Assembly (NCBI GenBank): GCA_965243175.1
Contig: OZ251532.1
Location: forward strand, 310,001-374,000
DNA: 64,000 nt
Origin: VXYL01 sp965243175
Lineage (GTDB): Bacteria; Pseudomonadota; Gammaproteobacteria; Pseudomonadales; Azotimanducaceae
Direction of reading: 5' to 3'
Below, in pieces: positions 26,489-38,652 of the stretch. A program made the translations under genes and the position numbers. Position 1 is the first letter of the stretch, and each line of letters starts with the position of its first letter. Under the pieces are notes generated by a model that saw only the letters and a program-made list of their open reading frames with translations, was not told where the DNA came from and searched no databases.

Positions 26489-29125
26489 GTGCATGACAAC
26501 GCCCCGCTTTCACCAACGACATCCGCCCGCCAGCGGGCGGGCTGCCCGCTGATGGCGCGTAAGCCGGCCAAGCCGCGCAAGCGGGAGATCGAGAACTACG
26601 CGCATTCGGGGAAGGGGCGGGTGAACAATCCGCCGGTGGGGCTGGTGACGCCGGAGACGGATGAGGATGCGGGGAAGAAGGGGTATCGGCACGATCCGCA
26701 TATCGATCCGGAGCTTTCGTGGGCGGGGAAGGCCGAGCATACGTCGTTCGAGGTTCCCACGGTTTCGCTGCATGTTCACGAGCGGGTCGATCCGCGCACC
26801 ATCATCGAGGCGGTGCGGAAGCGGAACGGGAGCGCGGGGCAGACGTCGTTGTTCGAGGCGCCGGAGGAGAATCCGCCGATCCGCCAGGCCATCGACTTCT
26901 ACCGGCACCGGCACAACTGGAGCAACCGGCTGGTGGCTGGCGACAGCCTGCTGGTGATGAACAGCCTGCTGGAGAAGGAAGGCTTGGGCGGCCAGGTGCA
27001 GATGGTGTACATCGACCCGCCCTACGGCATCCGCTACGGCTCCAACTTCCAGCCCTTCGTCAACAACCGCGACGTGACGGACGGCAAGGACGAAGACCTG
27101 ACGCAAGAACCGGAGACCATCCGCGCCTTCCGCGACACATGGGAACTCGGCATCCACTCCTACCTGACCTACCTCCGCGACCGCCTGTTGCTGGCACGCG
27201 AACTGCTGACCGACAGCGGCAGCTGCTTCGTGCAGATCGGCGACGAGAACGTACACAGGGTGGGTACGGTGATGGACGAGGTGTTCGGGGCGGAGAATCG
27301 GGTGGCGACGATCTCGTACGCGACGACCAGCGGTAGTTCGGCGAAGACGCTGCCGGAGGTCGCGGACTACCTGCTTTGGTACGCGAAGGACAAGGCGAGG
27401 GTGAAGTACCGGCAGTTGTACGAGCCGTTGACGCGGCGGGAGATCGTCGAGTTCTTCAGTTCCTATGCGATGGTCGAGATGCCCGATGGGGAATGTCGTA
27501 GGCTCACGCCACCAGAACGCTTTGACCCTGACGCCCACTTGCCTGAAGGGGCCCGCATCTACAAGCGAACCAGCCTCGACTCACAGGGTGTCTCCACGAG
27601 CGGTCTTTCTGAACCCTTTGTGTGGAACGGTCGCACCTTTCCTTGTGTTGGTGGCAGGCATTGGTCGGTCAATTTCGACGGACTAGAGCGTCTGGCTGCG
27701 CTCGGCCGACTGGACGCATCCGATAGAGGGTCGTTGTCTTGGAAACGCTACGAGGAGGAGGTACCAGGCCGCAGAATGCACAACGTCTGGGGCGATCAGA
27801 TGTCGGCACTCGACAAGCGCTACGTCGTTCAGACTGACGCCAAGCCGATTCAACGTTGCATTTTGATGACAACGGATCCAGGCGACTTGGTTTTCGATCC
27901 CACTTGCGGATCGGGCACCACGGCCAGTGTTGCTGAGCAGTGGGGGCGACGCTGGATCGTGTGCGACACATCCCGTGTCGCTATGACGATCGCTCGGCAA
28001 CGGATGATGACGTCGAACTTCGACTACTACCAGCTCGCGCACCCCAAGGAAGGGGTTGGCTCCGGCTTCCGATACCGCGAGTCTGCCCGTGTCTCTACGC
28101 GGACGTTGGCTTACGACGAACCAGCCCACGCCGTTACGCTCTACGACCAACCAATCGCTGACCGTTCGAAGGCACGAGTCACGGGGCCCTTTACCGTCGA
28201 GGCAGTACCTGCTCCTGTTGTCAGACCCATGGAATCCGTCCCGATGGTGCCGCCTGCCGATCAGTCCATAGCCCGCTCTGGCGAAACCATCCGCCAGAGC
28301 GACTGGCGCGATGAACTGGCGAAGACGGGGATTCGCGGCAAGGCCGGCCAGCGCATCTCCTTTGCCCGCATCGAACCGATGCAAGGCGCCCACTGGCTGC
28401 ACGCGGAAGGCGAAACGCGCCCGGATGATCGGGGGGCGAACGAAGTGCGCGACGGCACAGCCACTGAGCCAACGCCGGTAGTCGTCTCCTTCGGCCCTGA
28501 CCACACGCCCTTGGAACAGCGCCAAGTCGCTTTGGCGATAGAGGAAGCGCATACGTTGGTGCCGAGACCGAAGATCATCGTCTTCGCCGCCTTCCAGTTC
28601 GACCCGGAAGCCGCCAAGGACATCGACGAGACCCACTGGCCGGGCATCACGCTGCTGAAGGCGCAGATGAACGCCGACTTGCTCACGGGCGACCTCAAGC
28701 GCAAACGCGCCAGCAACGAGAGTTTCTGGCTGATCGGCCAGCCGGATGTGCAGGCAGAGACCATCGCGGAGGGCGAAGACGCCGGCAAGCATCGCGTCCG
28801 CGTCTCCGGCTTCGACTACTACAACACCAAGACGGGCGACGTGGAATCCGGCAGCGAGAAGCAGATCGCCCTGTGGATGCTGGACACGGACTACGACGGC
28901 CGCAGCCTCTTCCCCCGCCAGGTGTTCTTCCCGATGGTTGGCCCGCGCGACGGCTGGGCGAAGATCGCCCGCAACCTGAAGGCGGAGATTGACGAAGACC
29001 TCATCAGCGCCTACCACGGCACCGTCTCCCTGCCGTTCGAGGCTGGCGAACATGGCCGGGCCGCTGTGAAGATCGTGGACGACCGCGGCATCGAGAGTTT
29101 GAAGATCGTGGAGTTGGATCGATGA
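26489..29125 (+). CDS. type III restriction-modification DNA methylase (Mod)
   Basis: An 878-residue N6-adenine or N4-cytosine methyltransferase. The catalytic motif IV VYIDPPYGIRYGSNF (about residues 172-186) precedes the AdoMet motif I FDPTCGSGTT (about 470-479), the beta-class order of type III Mod subunits. The part between them should read the target and looks lower in GC than both flanks. GTG 26489 has a TAGGAG site just upstream; ATG 26552, where similarity of the duplicated fragment is best, is an alternative. The stop overlaps the TIR gene as ATGA. Mod both methylates the site and directs the Res subunit. Confidence 0.92.
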   Translation: MHDNAPLSPTTSARQRAGCPLMARKPAKPRKREIENYAHSGKGRVNNPPVGLVTPETDEDAGKKGYRHDPHIDPELSWAGKAEHTSFEVPTVSLHVHERVDPRTIIEAVRKRNGSAGQTSLFEAPEENPPIRQAIDFYRHRHNWSNRLVAGDSLLVMNSLLEKEGLGGQVQMVYIDPPYGIRYGSNFQPFVNNRDVTDGKDEDLTQEPETIRAFRDTWELGIHSYLTYLRDRLLLARELLTDSGSCFVQIGDENVHRVGTVMDEVFGAENRVATISYATTSGSSAKTLPEVADYLLWYAKDKARVKYRQLYEPLTRREIVEFFSSYAMVEMPDGECRRLTPPERFDPDAHLPEGARIYKRTSLDSQGVSTSGLSEPFVWNGRTFPCVGGRHWSVNFDGLERLAALGRLDASDRGSLSWKRYEEEVPGRRMHNVWGDQMSALDKRYVVQTDAKPIQRCILMTTDPGDLVFDPTCGSGTTASVAEQWGRRWIVCDTSRVAMTIARQRMMTSNFDYYQLAHPKEGVGSGFRYRESARVSTRTLAYDEPAHAVTLYDQPIADRSKARVTGPFTVEAVPAPVVRPMESVPMVPPADQSIARSGETIRQSDWRDELAKTGIRGKAGQRISFARIEPMQGAHWLHAEGETRPDDRGANEVRDGTATEPTPVVVSFGPDHTPLEQRQVALAIEEAHTLVPRPKIIVFAAFQFDPEAAKDIDETHWPGITLLKAQMNADLLTGDLKRKRASNESFWLIGQPDVQAETIAEGEDAGKHRVRVSGFDYYNTKTGDVESGSEKQIALWMLDTDYDGRSLFPRQVFFPMVGPRDGWAKIARNLKAEIDEDLISAYHGTVSLPFEAGEHGRAAVKIVDDRGIESLKIVELDR

Positions 29126-29901
29126 GCCGACCAAGCAAAGCACTAGCGCTCAAGCGCCTAGGAGCAGTGTTGGATAAAGTACCTACGCTCGAGACGCTGA
29201 CGCACGATGCGATAGAGTTCGAGAAGTGGCGCAGAGACGTGCGGGTTGCGCTCACTAACACATTCGGTAAAGGCTCGGAGCAGCTTAAGGATTTCGCGGA
29301 CATTTCGTTCTGGTCAATGTACGCAGATACGCTCTCGGAGAAACAGCAAGAATACCTCGAAGGGTTGTCAAAGGCAAAGGCGAATCTGGAATCGATGATC
29401 GAAGAGATTTCGGAGTATTGGCAGAATGAAGAGGTAGACGCTAAAGGAGATCAGGTGCCACTGAACAATAGGAAGGTATTCATAGTTCACGGGCGGGACG
29501 AAGGCAGCAAGCATGAAGTTGCAAGATTCTTGCAGAAGCTGGACTTTGAGCCCATCATCTTGGCGGAAATGCCGAGCGGTGGCAAAACCATCATTGAGAA
29601 GGTCGAGGAGTACTCAGAGGTCGGCTACGCGGTCGTGCTGCTGACGAAGGACGACGAAGGTGCGTTAGTGGGGGAGCAACTTGAGCTTCGCGCCCGGCAG
29701 AACGTTATCTTCGAACTTGGGTTCTTCGTCGGGAAACTTCTGCGGGGGCGCGTATGCGCATTGACGAAGGGAGGCCCTCCGGAAATACTGAGCGACTACG
29801 CTGGTGTTGAGTTTGTACCAATGGAAGACAACTGGGAGAAGCGGTTGATGCAAGAACTGCGAAAGGCCGGATTCGACGTGGACGCGAACAAGGCGCTCTA
29901 A
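29122..29901 (+). CDS. TIR-like domain protein (Cap12/PF10137 type)
   Basis: A 259-residue protein. Residues 1-110 are helical. Residues 118-240 form a TIR-like domain of the type first called predicted nucleotide-binding and later CAP12/Pycsar-effector TIR: KVFIVHGRDEGSKHEVARFL, GKTIIEKVEEY with the likely catalytic Glu159, YAVVLLTKDDEG and RQNVIFELGFF. Related TIR domains degrade NAD+ when activated in CBASS and Pycsar defence. No cyclase gene is nearby. The ATGA overlap with mod and direct abutment to the MNT gene place it inside the type III RM operon. Its GC content is clearly below that of mod and res, so it arrived separately. Confidence 0.85.
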   Translation: MSRPSKALALKRLGAVLDKVPTLETLTHDAIEFEKWRRDVRVALTNTFGKGSEQLKDFADISFWSMYADTLSEKQQEYLEGLSKAKANLESMIEEISEYWQNEEVDAKGDQVPLNNRKVFIVHGRDEGSKHEVARFLQKLDFEPIILAEMPSGGKTIIEKVEEYSEVGYAVVLLTKDDEGALVGEQLELRARQNVIFELGFFVGKLLRGRVCALTKGGPPEILSDYAGVEFVPMEDNWEKRLMQELRKAGFDVDANKAL

Positions 29902-30240
29902 GTGTTGCAATCTCAAGACGAAACCAGACTAGCGCTTGGAATCAACTTGCCGGCAGAGCAAGTCGCCGCGTTCTGCGAACGCTGGGACGTCGCCGAGGTC
30001 GCCTTGTTCGGCTCTGTGCTACGCGACGACTTCAAGCCGGAGAGCGACGTCGACGTGCTGGTGCGGTTTCATGCGGACGCCACGCCGTCGCTGTTCGACC
30101 TAGCTCAGATGGAGGCGGAGCTGACGGCGATTGTCGGCAGGCGCGTCGATCTGGTGGAGCGGAAGGCCGTGGAACAAAGTCGCAACTACATTCGCCGCGA
30201 AGCGATCCTGGCGTCCGCGAAGGTCATCCATGCAGCGTGA
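29902..30240 (+). CDS. mntA: MNT-type nucleotidyltransferase antitoxin
   Basis: A 112-residue minimal nucleotidyltransferase starting at GTG 29902, immediately after the TIR stop. The active-site block is LFGSVLRDDFKPESDVDVLV with the GS and DxD residues, then a third acidic residue in RRVDLVE. MntA proteins silence the HEPN RNase encoded next to them by adenylylating it. The gene overlaps the HEPN gene by 11 bases, the usual arrangement of MntA/HepT toxin-antitoxin pairs. Here the pair is nested between mod and res of a type III RM operon. Confidence 0.88.
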   Translation: MLQSQDETRLALGINLPAEQVAAFCERWDVAEVALFGSVLRDDFKPESDVDVLVRFHADATPSLFDLAQMEAELTAIVGRRVDLVERKAVEQSRNYIRREAILASAKVIHAA

Positions 30241-30571
30241 CGACGCACTCTTGCTGGACATGCTTCTCTCCGCCGACGAAGCAGTACGGTTCGCTTCGTC
30301 CTTGACGTTCGAGGGCTTCGAGGCCAGCCGGCTGCATCAACTCGCCATCATCAAAGCAGTCGAGACCATTGGCGAGGCAGCCTCCCAAGTCAGCGATGCG
30401 ACGCAAACTGCGCTGTCGGACATCCCGTGGCCTGAGATAATCGGGATGCGCAATCGCCTCGTTCACGGCTACGGTGCCATTCGGCTTGAAGTCGTCTGGC
30501 GAACGGTTCGAGAGGACATCCCCGCGTTGGCCGAACAGCTGCGCCCGCTGGTGCCCAAGGAACCCGACTGA
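30230..30571 (+). CDS. hepT: HEPN-domain (DUF86) toxin RNase
   Basis: A 113-residue all-helical HEPN protein from ATG 30230. The catalytic R-x4-H motif is RNRLVHGY near residues 70-77, with the trailing Tyr that MntA modifies. The helix IKAVETIGEAASQVS before it is typical of HepT/DUF86. Alone it would cleave RNA and stop growth. It overlaps mntA by 11 bases and its TGA overlaps the ATG of res, so expression of toxin and restriction enzyme are coupled. A longer reading from 30131 is out of line with the family. Confidence 0.88.
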   Translation: MQRDDALLLDMLLSADEAVRFASSLTFEGFEASRLHQLAIIKAVETIGEAASQVSDATQTALSDIPWPEIIGMRNRLVHGYGAIRLEVVWRTVREDIPALAEQLRPLVPKEPD

Positions 30572-33444
30572 TGCCAAGCGCCACCATCGACCGCCTGATC
30601 GTCAACTCGCCCTACGAGGAGCCGCAGAAGCACTGGCGCTACGACCGCACCACCCGCACCTTCGATTTGATCGAAGGGCGGCGGCCGGCGGGCTACGTGG
30701 TGGCGTCCGAAGATTCGCGTTCGTTCGACGATCCCGGCGTGTTCGTCGAGATTCCGCTGGTGAACGCGATTCGCGCGCGGGTGAAGGCGTGGTGCGAGGC
30801 GGGGCATCCGGGGGTGTCGTCGGTTACTCGGCGGTTGCTCAAGCATTGGCACGAGCGGGATGAATCAGAGCGGCGGTTGTTCTTCTGCCAGCTTGAGGCG
30901 ATGGAGACGTTGATCTGGCTGGCGGAGGCACCGAACGCGGAGAAGGTCGGCATAGACGTGCCGTCCGACGGCGGGCCGTTCGAGCGGGTGTGCGCGAAGA
31001 TGGCTACCGGTTCCGGCAAGACCATCGTGATGGCGATGGTGATCGCTTGGCAGGTGCTGAACAAGGTCGCGCAGCCGCAGGACAAGCGCTTCTCCAAGAA
31101 CGTGCTGGTGGTGGCGCCGGGGCTTACCGTGAAGAGTCGGTTGGCGGTGCTGCAACCTTCCGCGCCAGGCAACTACTTCGAGGCGTTCAACGTCGTGCCT
31201 CCAGCCTTGCTGGACAGGCTTCGGCAGGGGCGGGTGCGGGTGTGCAACTGGCATGCGCTCAACTGGGAGACGGACGAACGGGTTGCTCGTCGCCGCAGCG
31301 TGGACAAACGCGGCGCCAAGAGCGACGAGGCGTATGTGCGCGACGTGCTCGGCGAGATGGCGCGGGCGAAGGACCTTCTGGTGCTGAACGACGAAGCGCA
31401 TCATGCGTGGCGCGTGACCGGGCAAGGGCGAACCAAGGGCGTTGCGCGCGACGAAGTGGAGACGGCCACGAAATGGATCGGCGGTTTGGATCGCATCCAT
31501 CGGGCGCGGGGCGTGCTGCGCTGCTACGACTTCTCCGCAACGCCTTTCGCGCCGACTGGCGGCACCAGTTCAGAGGAAGCGCTGTTCGACTGGATCGTCA
31601 GCGACTTCGGCTTGAACGACGCCATCGAAGCGGGATTGGTGAAGACGCCGAGAGTGGTGGTGCGCGACGACGCGGTGCCGGATGCCAAAACCTACAAGTC
31701 GCGCCTGTACCACATCTACAACGATTCGGAAGTGAAGGACGACCTGAACCGCAAGGCCGGGCCAACCGAACCGCTGCCGGACCTGGTGCGCAACGGCTAC
31801 TACCTGCTGGGCTACGACTGGCGGGAAACGGCGCGAAGCTGGGAGGCGGCTGGCCTTGCGACGCGCCCCACCATGATCACGGTGGCGAACCGAACGGAAA
31901 CGGCAGCGCGAGTGAAACATGCCTTCGACAGCCGCGCCATCCAGATCGACGAACTCTGCGACGCGGAACGAACGCTGCACATCGATTCCAAAGTGTTGAC
32001 GGAAGCGGAAGCCGAGGCGGAGGCGGGCGACACGTTGGGCAACGGCAAGCCGAGCAACGCCCGGGAACGCGCCGAGTTCCTGCGCCGGCAAGTGGATACG
32101 GTGGGGCAACCGGGGCAGCCGGGCGAGGGAATCCAAAACGTGATTTCCGTCGGGATGCTCTCCGAAGGTTGGGATGCCAAGACCGTTACGCACATCATGG
32201 GTCTGCGCGCCTTCGCCAGCCAACTGCTGTGCGAACAGGTGGTGGGGCGGGGGTTGCGCCGAACGGCCTACGAAGTGTCGCCGGAGACGGGCTTGTTCGA
32301 GCCGGAGTACGTCAACGTCTTCGGCGTGCCGTTCACCTTCCTGCCCCACGAGGAGCCGGAGGAAGACGTGGTGCCGCCGCCCGCCAAACCGAAGACGGCC
32401 ATCGAGCCGGACGCCGCCAAGTCCGAGTTCGAGATCCGCTGGCCCAACGTGGTGCGCATCGATCGCGTGTTGCAGCCGCGTCTCTCCTTGGCTGTGGAAG
32501 CGCTGGAACCGTTGGTGCTCGACGCCAGCCAAACGGCCAAGTTGGCCGACTTGGCGCCCATCGTCGACGGCAAGCCGCACGTGGCGCTCATCGAGACCAT
32601 CGACCTCGAACGCCTAGCGCAGGACTACCGGATGCAGCGCGTGGTCTTCGAGACGGCCGCGACCGTGTTCGACAACATGCGCGAGAACTGGGAGGGCTGC
32701 CGAGAGGAGCTGCTCGTGCAGCTTGTCGGGTTGACGGAACGGTTCTTCCATTCGGACAGAATCATCTTCGAACCGCGCTTGTTCGGCGCCGACGAACTCA
32801 AACGCCGGCTGACGCTCACGTTCAACATGACGAAAGTGGTGCGGCACCTCTGGCAGGCGATTCGCTTCGAGAACGCCGAGAAGCTCGCGCCGATCTTCGA
32901 CCGCGACCATCCCATCCGCAGCACCGGCGACATGGCCACCTGGTACACCGGCAAGCCGTGCGAACACACCCGCCGCAGCCATATCAACCAATGCGTGTTC
33001 GACAGCGCCTGGGAAGCAACCGAGGCCTTCGCCTTGGATGGCAGCGAGTGGGTCCATTCGTGGGCGAAGAACGACCACCTGGGGTTCGAGGTGGTCTACA
33101 TCCACGCTGGCGTGGTGCGCAAGTACCGCCCGGACTTCCTGATTCGCCTGACCAACGGCACGACGCTGGTGCTGGAAGTGAAAGGCCAGGAACGCGAGGA
33201 AGATCGAACCAAGCGGCGCTACTTGCAGGACTGGTGCAGAGCGGTGAACGAACACGGCGGCTTCGGGCGGTGGGACTGCGCCGTGTCGTGGCGGCCGGGC
33301 GACGTGCAGGACATTCTGAAGGCGAAGGCGCAGGGGAGCGGCCAGCAACGCATCGGCTTCATGGCGGGCGAAGTCGACGTGCCGGAGGACTTCGACACGA
33401 TGGGCGGGGAGGACGTCCGGGAGATGTTCGAGGGTGGGCCGTGA
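30571..33444 (+). CDS. type III restriction enzyme, Res subunit (helicase-nuclease)
   Basis: A 957-residue SF2 helicase-nuclease of normal length. Helicase motifs include Walker A MATGSGKTIVMA (about 145-156), NDEAHHAW near 275 and YDFSATPFAPTG near 315; the second RecA domain has VGMLSEGWDAKTVTH and QVVGRGLRR. The C-terminal PD-(D/E)xK domain shows RPDFLIRL ... TLVLEVKGQE (about 852-871). With Mod it translocates or slides on ATP hydrolysis and cuts unmodified DNA. All key motifs are intact. It ends the RM operon; its stop overlaps a truncated PIN gene as GTGA. Confidence 0.93.
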   Translation: MPSATIDRLIVNSPYEEPQKHWRYDRTTRTFDLIEGRRPAGYVVASEDSRSFDDPGVFVEIPLVNAIRARVKAWCEAGHPGVSSVTRRLLKHWHERDESERRLFFCQLEAMETLIWLAEAPNAEKVGIDVPSDGGPFERVCAKMATGSGKTIVMAMVIAWQVLNKVAQPQDKRFSKNVLVVAPGLTVKSRLAVLQPSAPGNYFEAFNVVPPALLDRLRQGRVRVCNWHALNWETDERVARRRSVDKRGAKSDEAYVRDVLGEMARAKDLLVLNDEAHHAWRVTGQGRTKGVARDEVETATKWIGGLDRIHRARGVLRCYDFSATPFAPTGGTSSEEALFDWIVSDFGLNDAIEAGLVKTPRVVVRDDAVPDAKTYKSRLYHIYNDSEVKDDLNRKAGPTEPLPDLVRNGYYLLGYDWRETARSWEAAGLATRPTMITVANRTETAARVKHAFDSRAIQIDELCDAERTLHIDSKVLTEAEAEAEAGDTLGNGKPSNARERAEFLRRQVDTVGQPGQPGEGIQNVISVGMLSEGWDAKTVTHIMGLRAFASQLLCEQVVGRGLRRTAYEVSPETGLFEPEYVNVFGVPFTFLPHEEPEEDVVPPPAKPKTAIEPDAAKSEFEIRWPNVVRIDRVLQPRLSLAVEALEPLVLDASQTAKLADLAPIVDGKPHVALIETIDLERLAQDYRMQRVVFETAATVFDNMRENWEGCREELLVQLVGLTERFFHSDRIIFEPRLFGADELKRRLTLTFNMTKVVRHLWQAIRFENAEKLAPIFDRDHPIRSTGDMATWYTGKPCEHTRRSHINQCVFDSAWEATEAFALDGSEWVHSWAKNDHLGFEVVYIHAGVVRKYRPDFLIRLTNGTTLVLEVKGQEREEDRTKRRYLQDWCRAVNEHGGFGRWDCAVSWRPGDVQDILKAKAQGSGQQRIGFMAGEVDVPEDFDTMGGEDVREMFEGGP

Positions 33445-33506
33445 AGCTCTTGCTCGACACGCACGTCCTGTTGCCATGCGGCTCGCGCCCAAACCGAGTG
33501 AGCTAA
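33441..33506 (+). pseudogene. truncated PIN-domain (VapC-like) toxin gene start
   Basis: The GTG overlaps the res stop. The first 11 codons read KLLLDTHVLL after the start, the invariant N-terminus of VapC/PIN toxins with the first catalytic Asp. The frame then departs from the family and stops after 21 codons. The remaining 110 or so residues of a PIN domain are missing, so this is the right-hand break of the island. No antitoxin gene is present. Confidence 0.75.
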
Positions 33507-33535
33507 ACTGCGCGCGAACAAACGCAGCGAACACC

Positions 33536-33949
33536 GTGACCCAAGCCCATCCCGCCGACAACGTGCAGCGCATCGCCAGCGAGAACTTCGCCGCTCTGCT
33601 GGGCGCGGTTCTGCTCGAACGCGAGGACGACCGCGTGGTCGTGAAGCTGCCCTACTCGGCGAAGCTCGGCGTGGGACGCATCCACGGCGGCGCCATCAGC
33701 GCCTTGGTGGACATCGCGGCGACCGCGGCGTTCTGGGCATGCCCCAACCTGTCGAGCGCTGCTCGGGGCGCCACCGTGGGATTCACGATCAACTTCCTCG
33801 CCTTGGCGGTGGCGACCGACCTGACGGCGACCGCCACGGTGCGCCGCCGTGGCGGCACGCTATGTACCGGCGACGTCAGCGTGCGCAACAGCGCCGGCGA
33901 GGAAGTGGCCACCGCCATCGTCACCTACAAGCTGACCGGCTATCGCTGA
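33536..33949 (+). CDS. PaaI-family hotdog-fold thioesterase
   Basis: A 137-residue thioesterase from GTG 33536; upstream in-frame codons belong to the truncated PIN region. The catalytic region is GRIHGGAISALVDIAATAAF, with the HGG loop and downstream Asp of PaaI/YdiI proteins. Strands GATVGFTINFLALA and TATATVRRRGGTLCTGDV complete the fold. It hydrolyses an acyl- or aryl-CoA; which one is unknown. It lies just outside the defence island and is convergent with the CaiB-type gene. Confidence 0.85.
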   Translation: MTQAHPADNVQRIASENFAALLGAVLLEREDDRVVVKLPYSAKLGVGRIHGGAISALVDIAATAAFWACPNLSSAARGATVGFTINFLALAVATDLTATATVRRRGGTLCTGDVSVRNSAGEEVATAIVTYKLTGYR

Positions 33950-34012
33950 GGGCGCAGCCGTCGGGACGAGGATGTCGCCTCGACGCAATGGAACGTCACC
34001 GTACTGACGACG

Positions 34013-35320
34013 TCAGCTGCTGTCGTCGGATTCTTCCTCGCGTTCGCGGGTGACGCCTTCGGCGACCAGTTGGTCGATGTCGTTTGCCGAGAAGCCGAGC
34101 TGGCCCAGGATGGCGCGTGTTTCGGATGCGAACGGGGCCGTGGGGCCGCGTGGGCGGAAGCCGTCGCCGTCCAAGGAAACCGGCGGGGCCAGGACGGTGA
34201 AGGTGCCTGCCGTGGGATGGCGCAGTCGATGCAGCATGGCGTTGGCGCGCACCTGTTCGTCGTCGAACATTTCGATGGGGAAGCGCACCTGGGAGACGGG
34301 CACGCCGGCGTCGTTGAGCATTCGCGTCCACTCGGCGCAAGGGCGCGTACGCATGACGGCTTCGACGCGGCGCATGAGGTCGTCGTAGTGGGCGCCGTGC
34401 AGATCGCCGTCGGTGTCGAGGGCGGCGTCTTCCAAGCCGACGGTCTGCATGAACTTCGCGCGCAGCGAGCGGCTGCCGCAGGCGATGGCGATGGGCGCGT
34501 CGGCGGTGTCGTAGGTGCGCAAGTAGACGCGCACCATCGGCAGGGCGCGCGCCGAGGTCATGTTGCGGGCCTGGTCGAGATAGGGGACGCCAGCGCTGCG
34601 CTGGTCGGCGAGGCGGGCAAGCGCTTCTTCGTGCTGCGGGGCATCGACTTCCTCCGAGCGCAGCAGCTGGTTGTTGGCGAGCGTCATCGCCGCCTGCATC
34701 AGCGACACGTCCACGGCACCGCCAACGCCCGTGCGTTCGCGCCGCAACAGCGCGGCGGAGATGCCGAACGCCAGGCTCATCGCGCACATGTAGTCCGCGC
34801 TCACCGGATCGCCCGGCGCTGGCCGACCATCCACGATGCGTCCATTGGCGGCCATGAGGCCGGTGCGCGCCTGCACCACCGTGTCCATGCCGGCGAGGGA
34901 CGCATCCGGGCCGCGTTTGCCGAACGCCGTGACCGTGCCGGAGATCAAGCGCGGAAAGCGTCGCTTGAGCGTCGTCTCGTCCAAGCCCAGCTCTTCGGCC
35001 AAGCCGGGGCGGAAGTTCATCAGCGCCACGTCCGCCCATTCCAGCAGCCGGTCGATCACCGGCTTCGCGGCGGCATCGCGGAGGGCGAGGGGAAGCGAAC
35101 GCTTGCCGCGATTGCGGGAGACGAAGATGCGCGTCTCCAACGGCGCGATCTGCCGCAACATGCGGGTGGGATCGCCAGCGAGGGCCTCGATCTTGACGAC
35201 CTCGGCGCCGCCTTCGGCGAGCAGCTGGGCGCAGAAGGGCACGGAGACGAACTGGCCGAACTCGACGATCCGCACATCGGCGAAGGGCTGCTTCTGCTCG
35301 TCTGCCGGGGCGTTCGTCAT
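34013..35320 (-). CDS. CaiB/BaiF family CoA transferase
   Basis: A 435-residue class III CoA transferase. The start MTNAPADEQKQ precedes VRIVEFGQFVSVPFCAQLLAEGGAEVVKIE, the family's N-terminal block. The catalytic Asp is in GMDTVVQARTGLMAANG near residue 158, and DPVSADYMCAM follows. It moves CoA between an acyl-CoA and a carboxylic acid; family members use carnitine, formyl, bile-acid or succinyl donors. The ATG at 35320 is chosen because upstream the frame enters the rrn terminator. It sits immediately downstream of the rrn operon and in the same direction. Confidence 0.88.
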   Translation of the reverse strand: MTNAPADEQKQPFADVRIVEFGQFVSVPFCAQLLAEGGAEVVKIEALAGDPTRMLRQIAPLETRIFVSRNRGKRSLPLALRDAAAKPVIDRLLEWADVALMNFRPGLAEELGLDETTLKRRFPRLISGTVTAFGKRGPDASLAGMDTVVQARTGLMAANGRIVDGRPAPGDPVSADYMCAMSLAFGISAALLRRERTGVGGAVDVSLMQAAMTLANNQLLRSEEVDAPQHEEALARLADQRSAGVPYLDQARNMTSARALPMVRVYLRTYDTADAPIAIACGSRSLRAKFMQTVGLEDAALDTDGDLHGAHYDDLMRRVEAVMRTRPCAEWTRMLNDAGVPVSQVRFPIEMFDDEQVRANAMLHRLRHPTAGTFTVLAPPVSLDGDGFRPRGPTAPFASETRAILGQLGFSANDIDQLVAEGVTREREEESDDSS

Positions 35321-35373
35321 GGCGTCATCATAACGCCTTGCGGCAGCGAACGGCGCACTCGCCGGACACAAAA

Positions 35374-35405
35374 AAAGCCCTGGGCACCAACGCACCCAGG
35401 GCTTT
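35374..35405 (-). terminator. Rho-independent terminator of the rrn operon
   Basis: An 11-bp perfect stem (AAAGCCCTGGG and CCCAGGGCTTT) with a 10-base loop. On the minus strand it is followed by a run of T, as expected for intrinsic termination after the 5S gene. It lies 9 bases beyond the 5S 3' end. Confidence 0.92.
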
Positions 35406-35413
35406 CCGTTCAA

Positions 35414-35532
35414 TGCCTGACGACGACCTACTCTCGCATGGGGAGACCCCACACTACCATCGGCGCTGACACGTTTCACTGCTGAGTTCGGGATGGAATC
35501 AGGTGGTTCCGAATCGCTATGGTCGTCAGGCA
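35414..35532 (-). rRNA. rrf: 5S ribosomal RNA
   Basis: About 119 bases; the ends TGCCTGACGACC and GGTCGTCAGGCA pair to form the terminal helix. Conserved internal stretches such as CGAACTCAGCAGTGAAACG (minus strand) are present. It is last in the rrn operon, before the terminator. Ends are estimated from helix I. Confidence 0.95.
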
Positions 35533-35657
35533 AACCGGGCAATTCGTTCGATGAAGCGCTGACCCGTTGGCATTGTGCGTGTGGGCAACCTTGGCTGACA
35601 TTCTTGACCGGCCGCGTCGTGCGATAAGCGTGCGCGACAACGCGGACTCGGTTATAT

Positions 35658-38652
<2,995 letters not shown>

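Noticed and set aside
30990..33506. An 838-codon frame over res
   Set aside because: Out-of-frame shadow of the type III Res gene. Only its last 21 codons, the PIN fragment, were kept.
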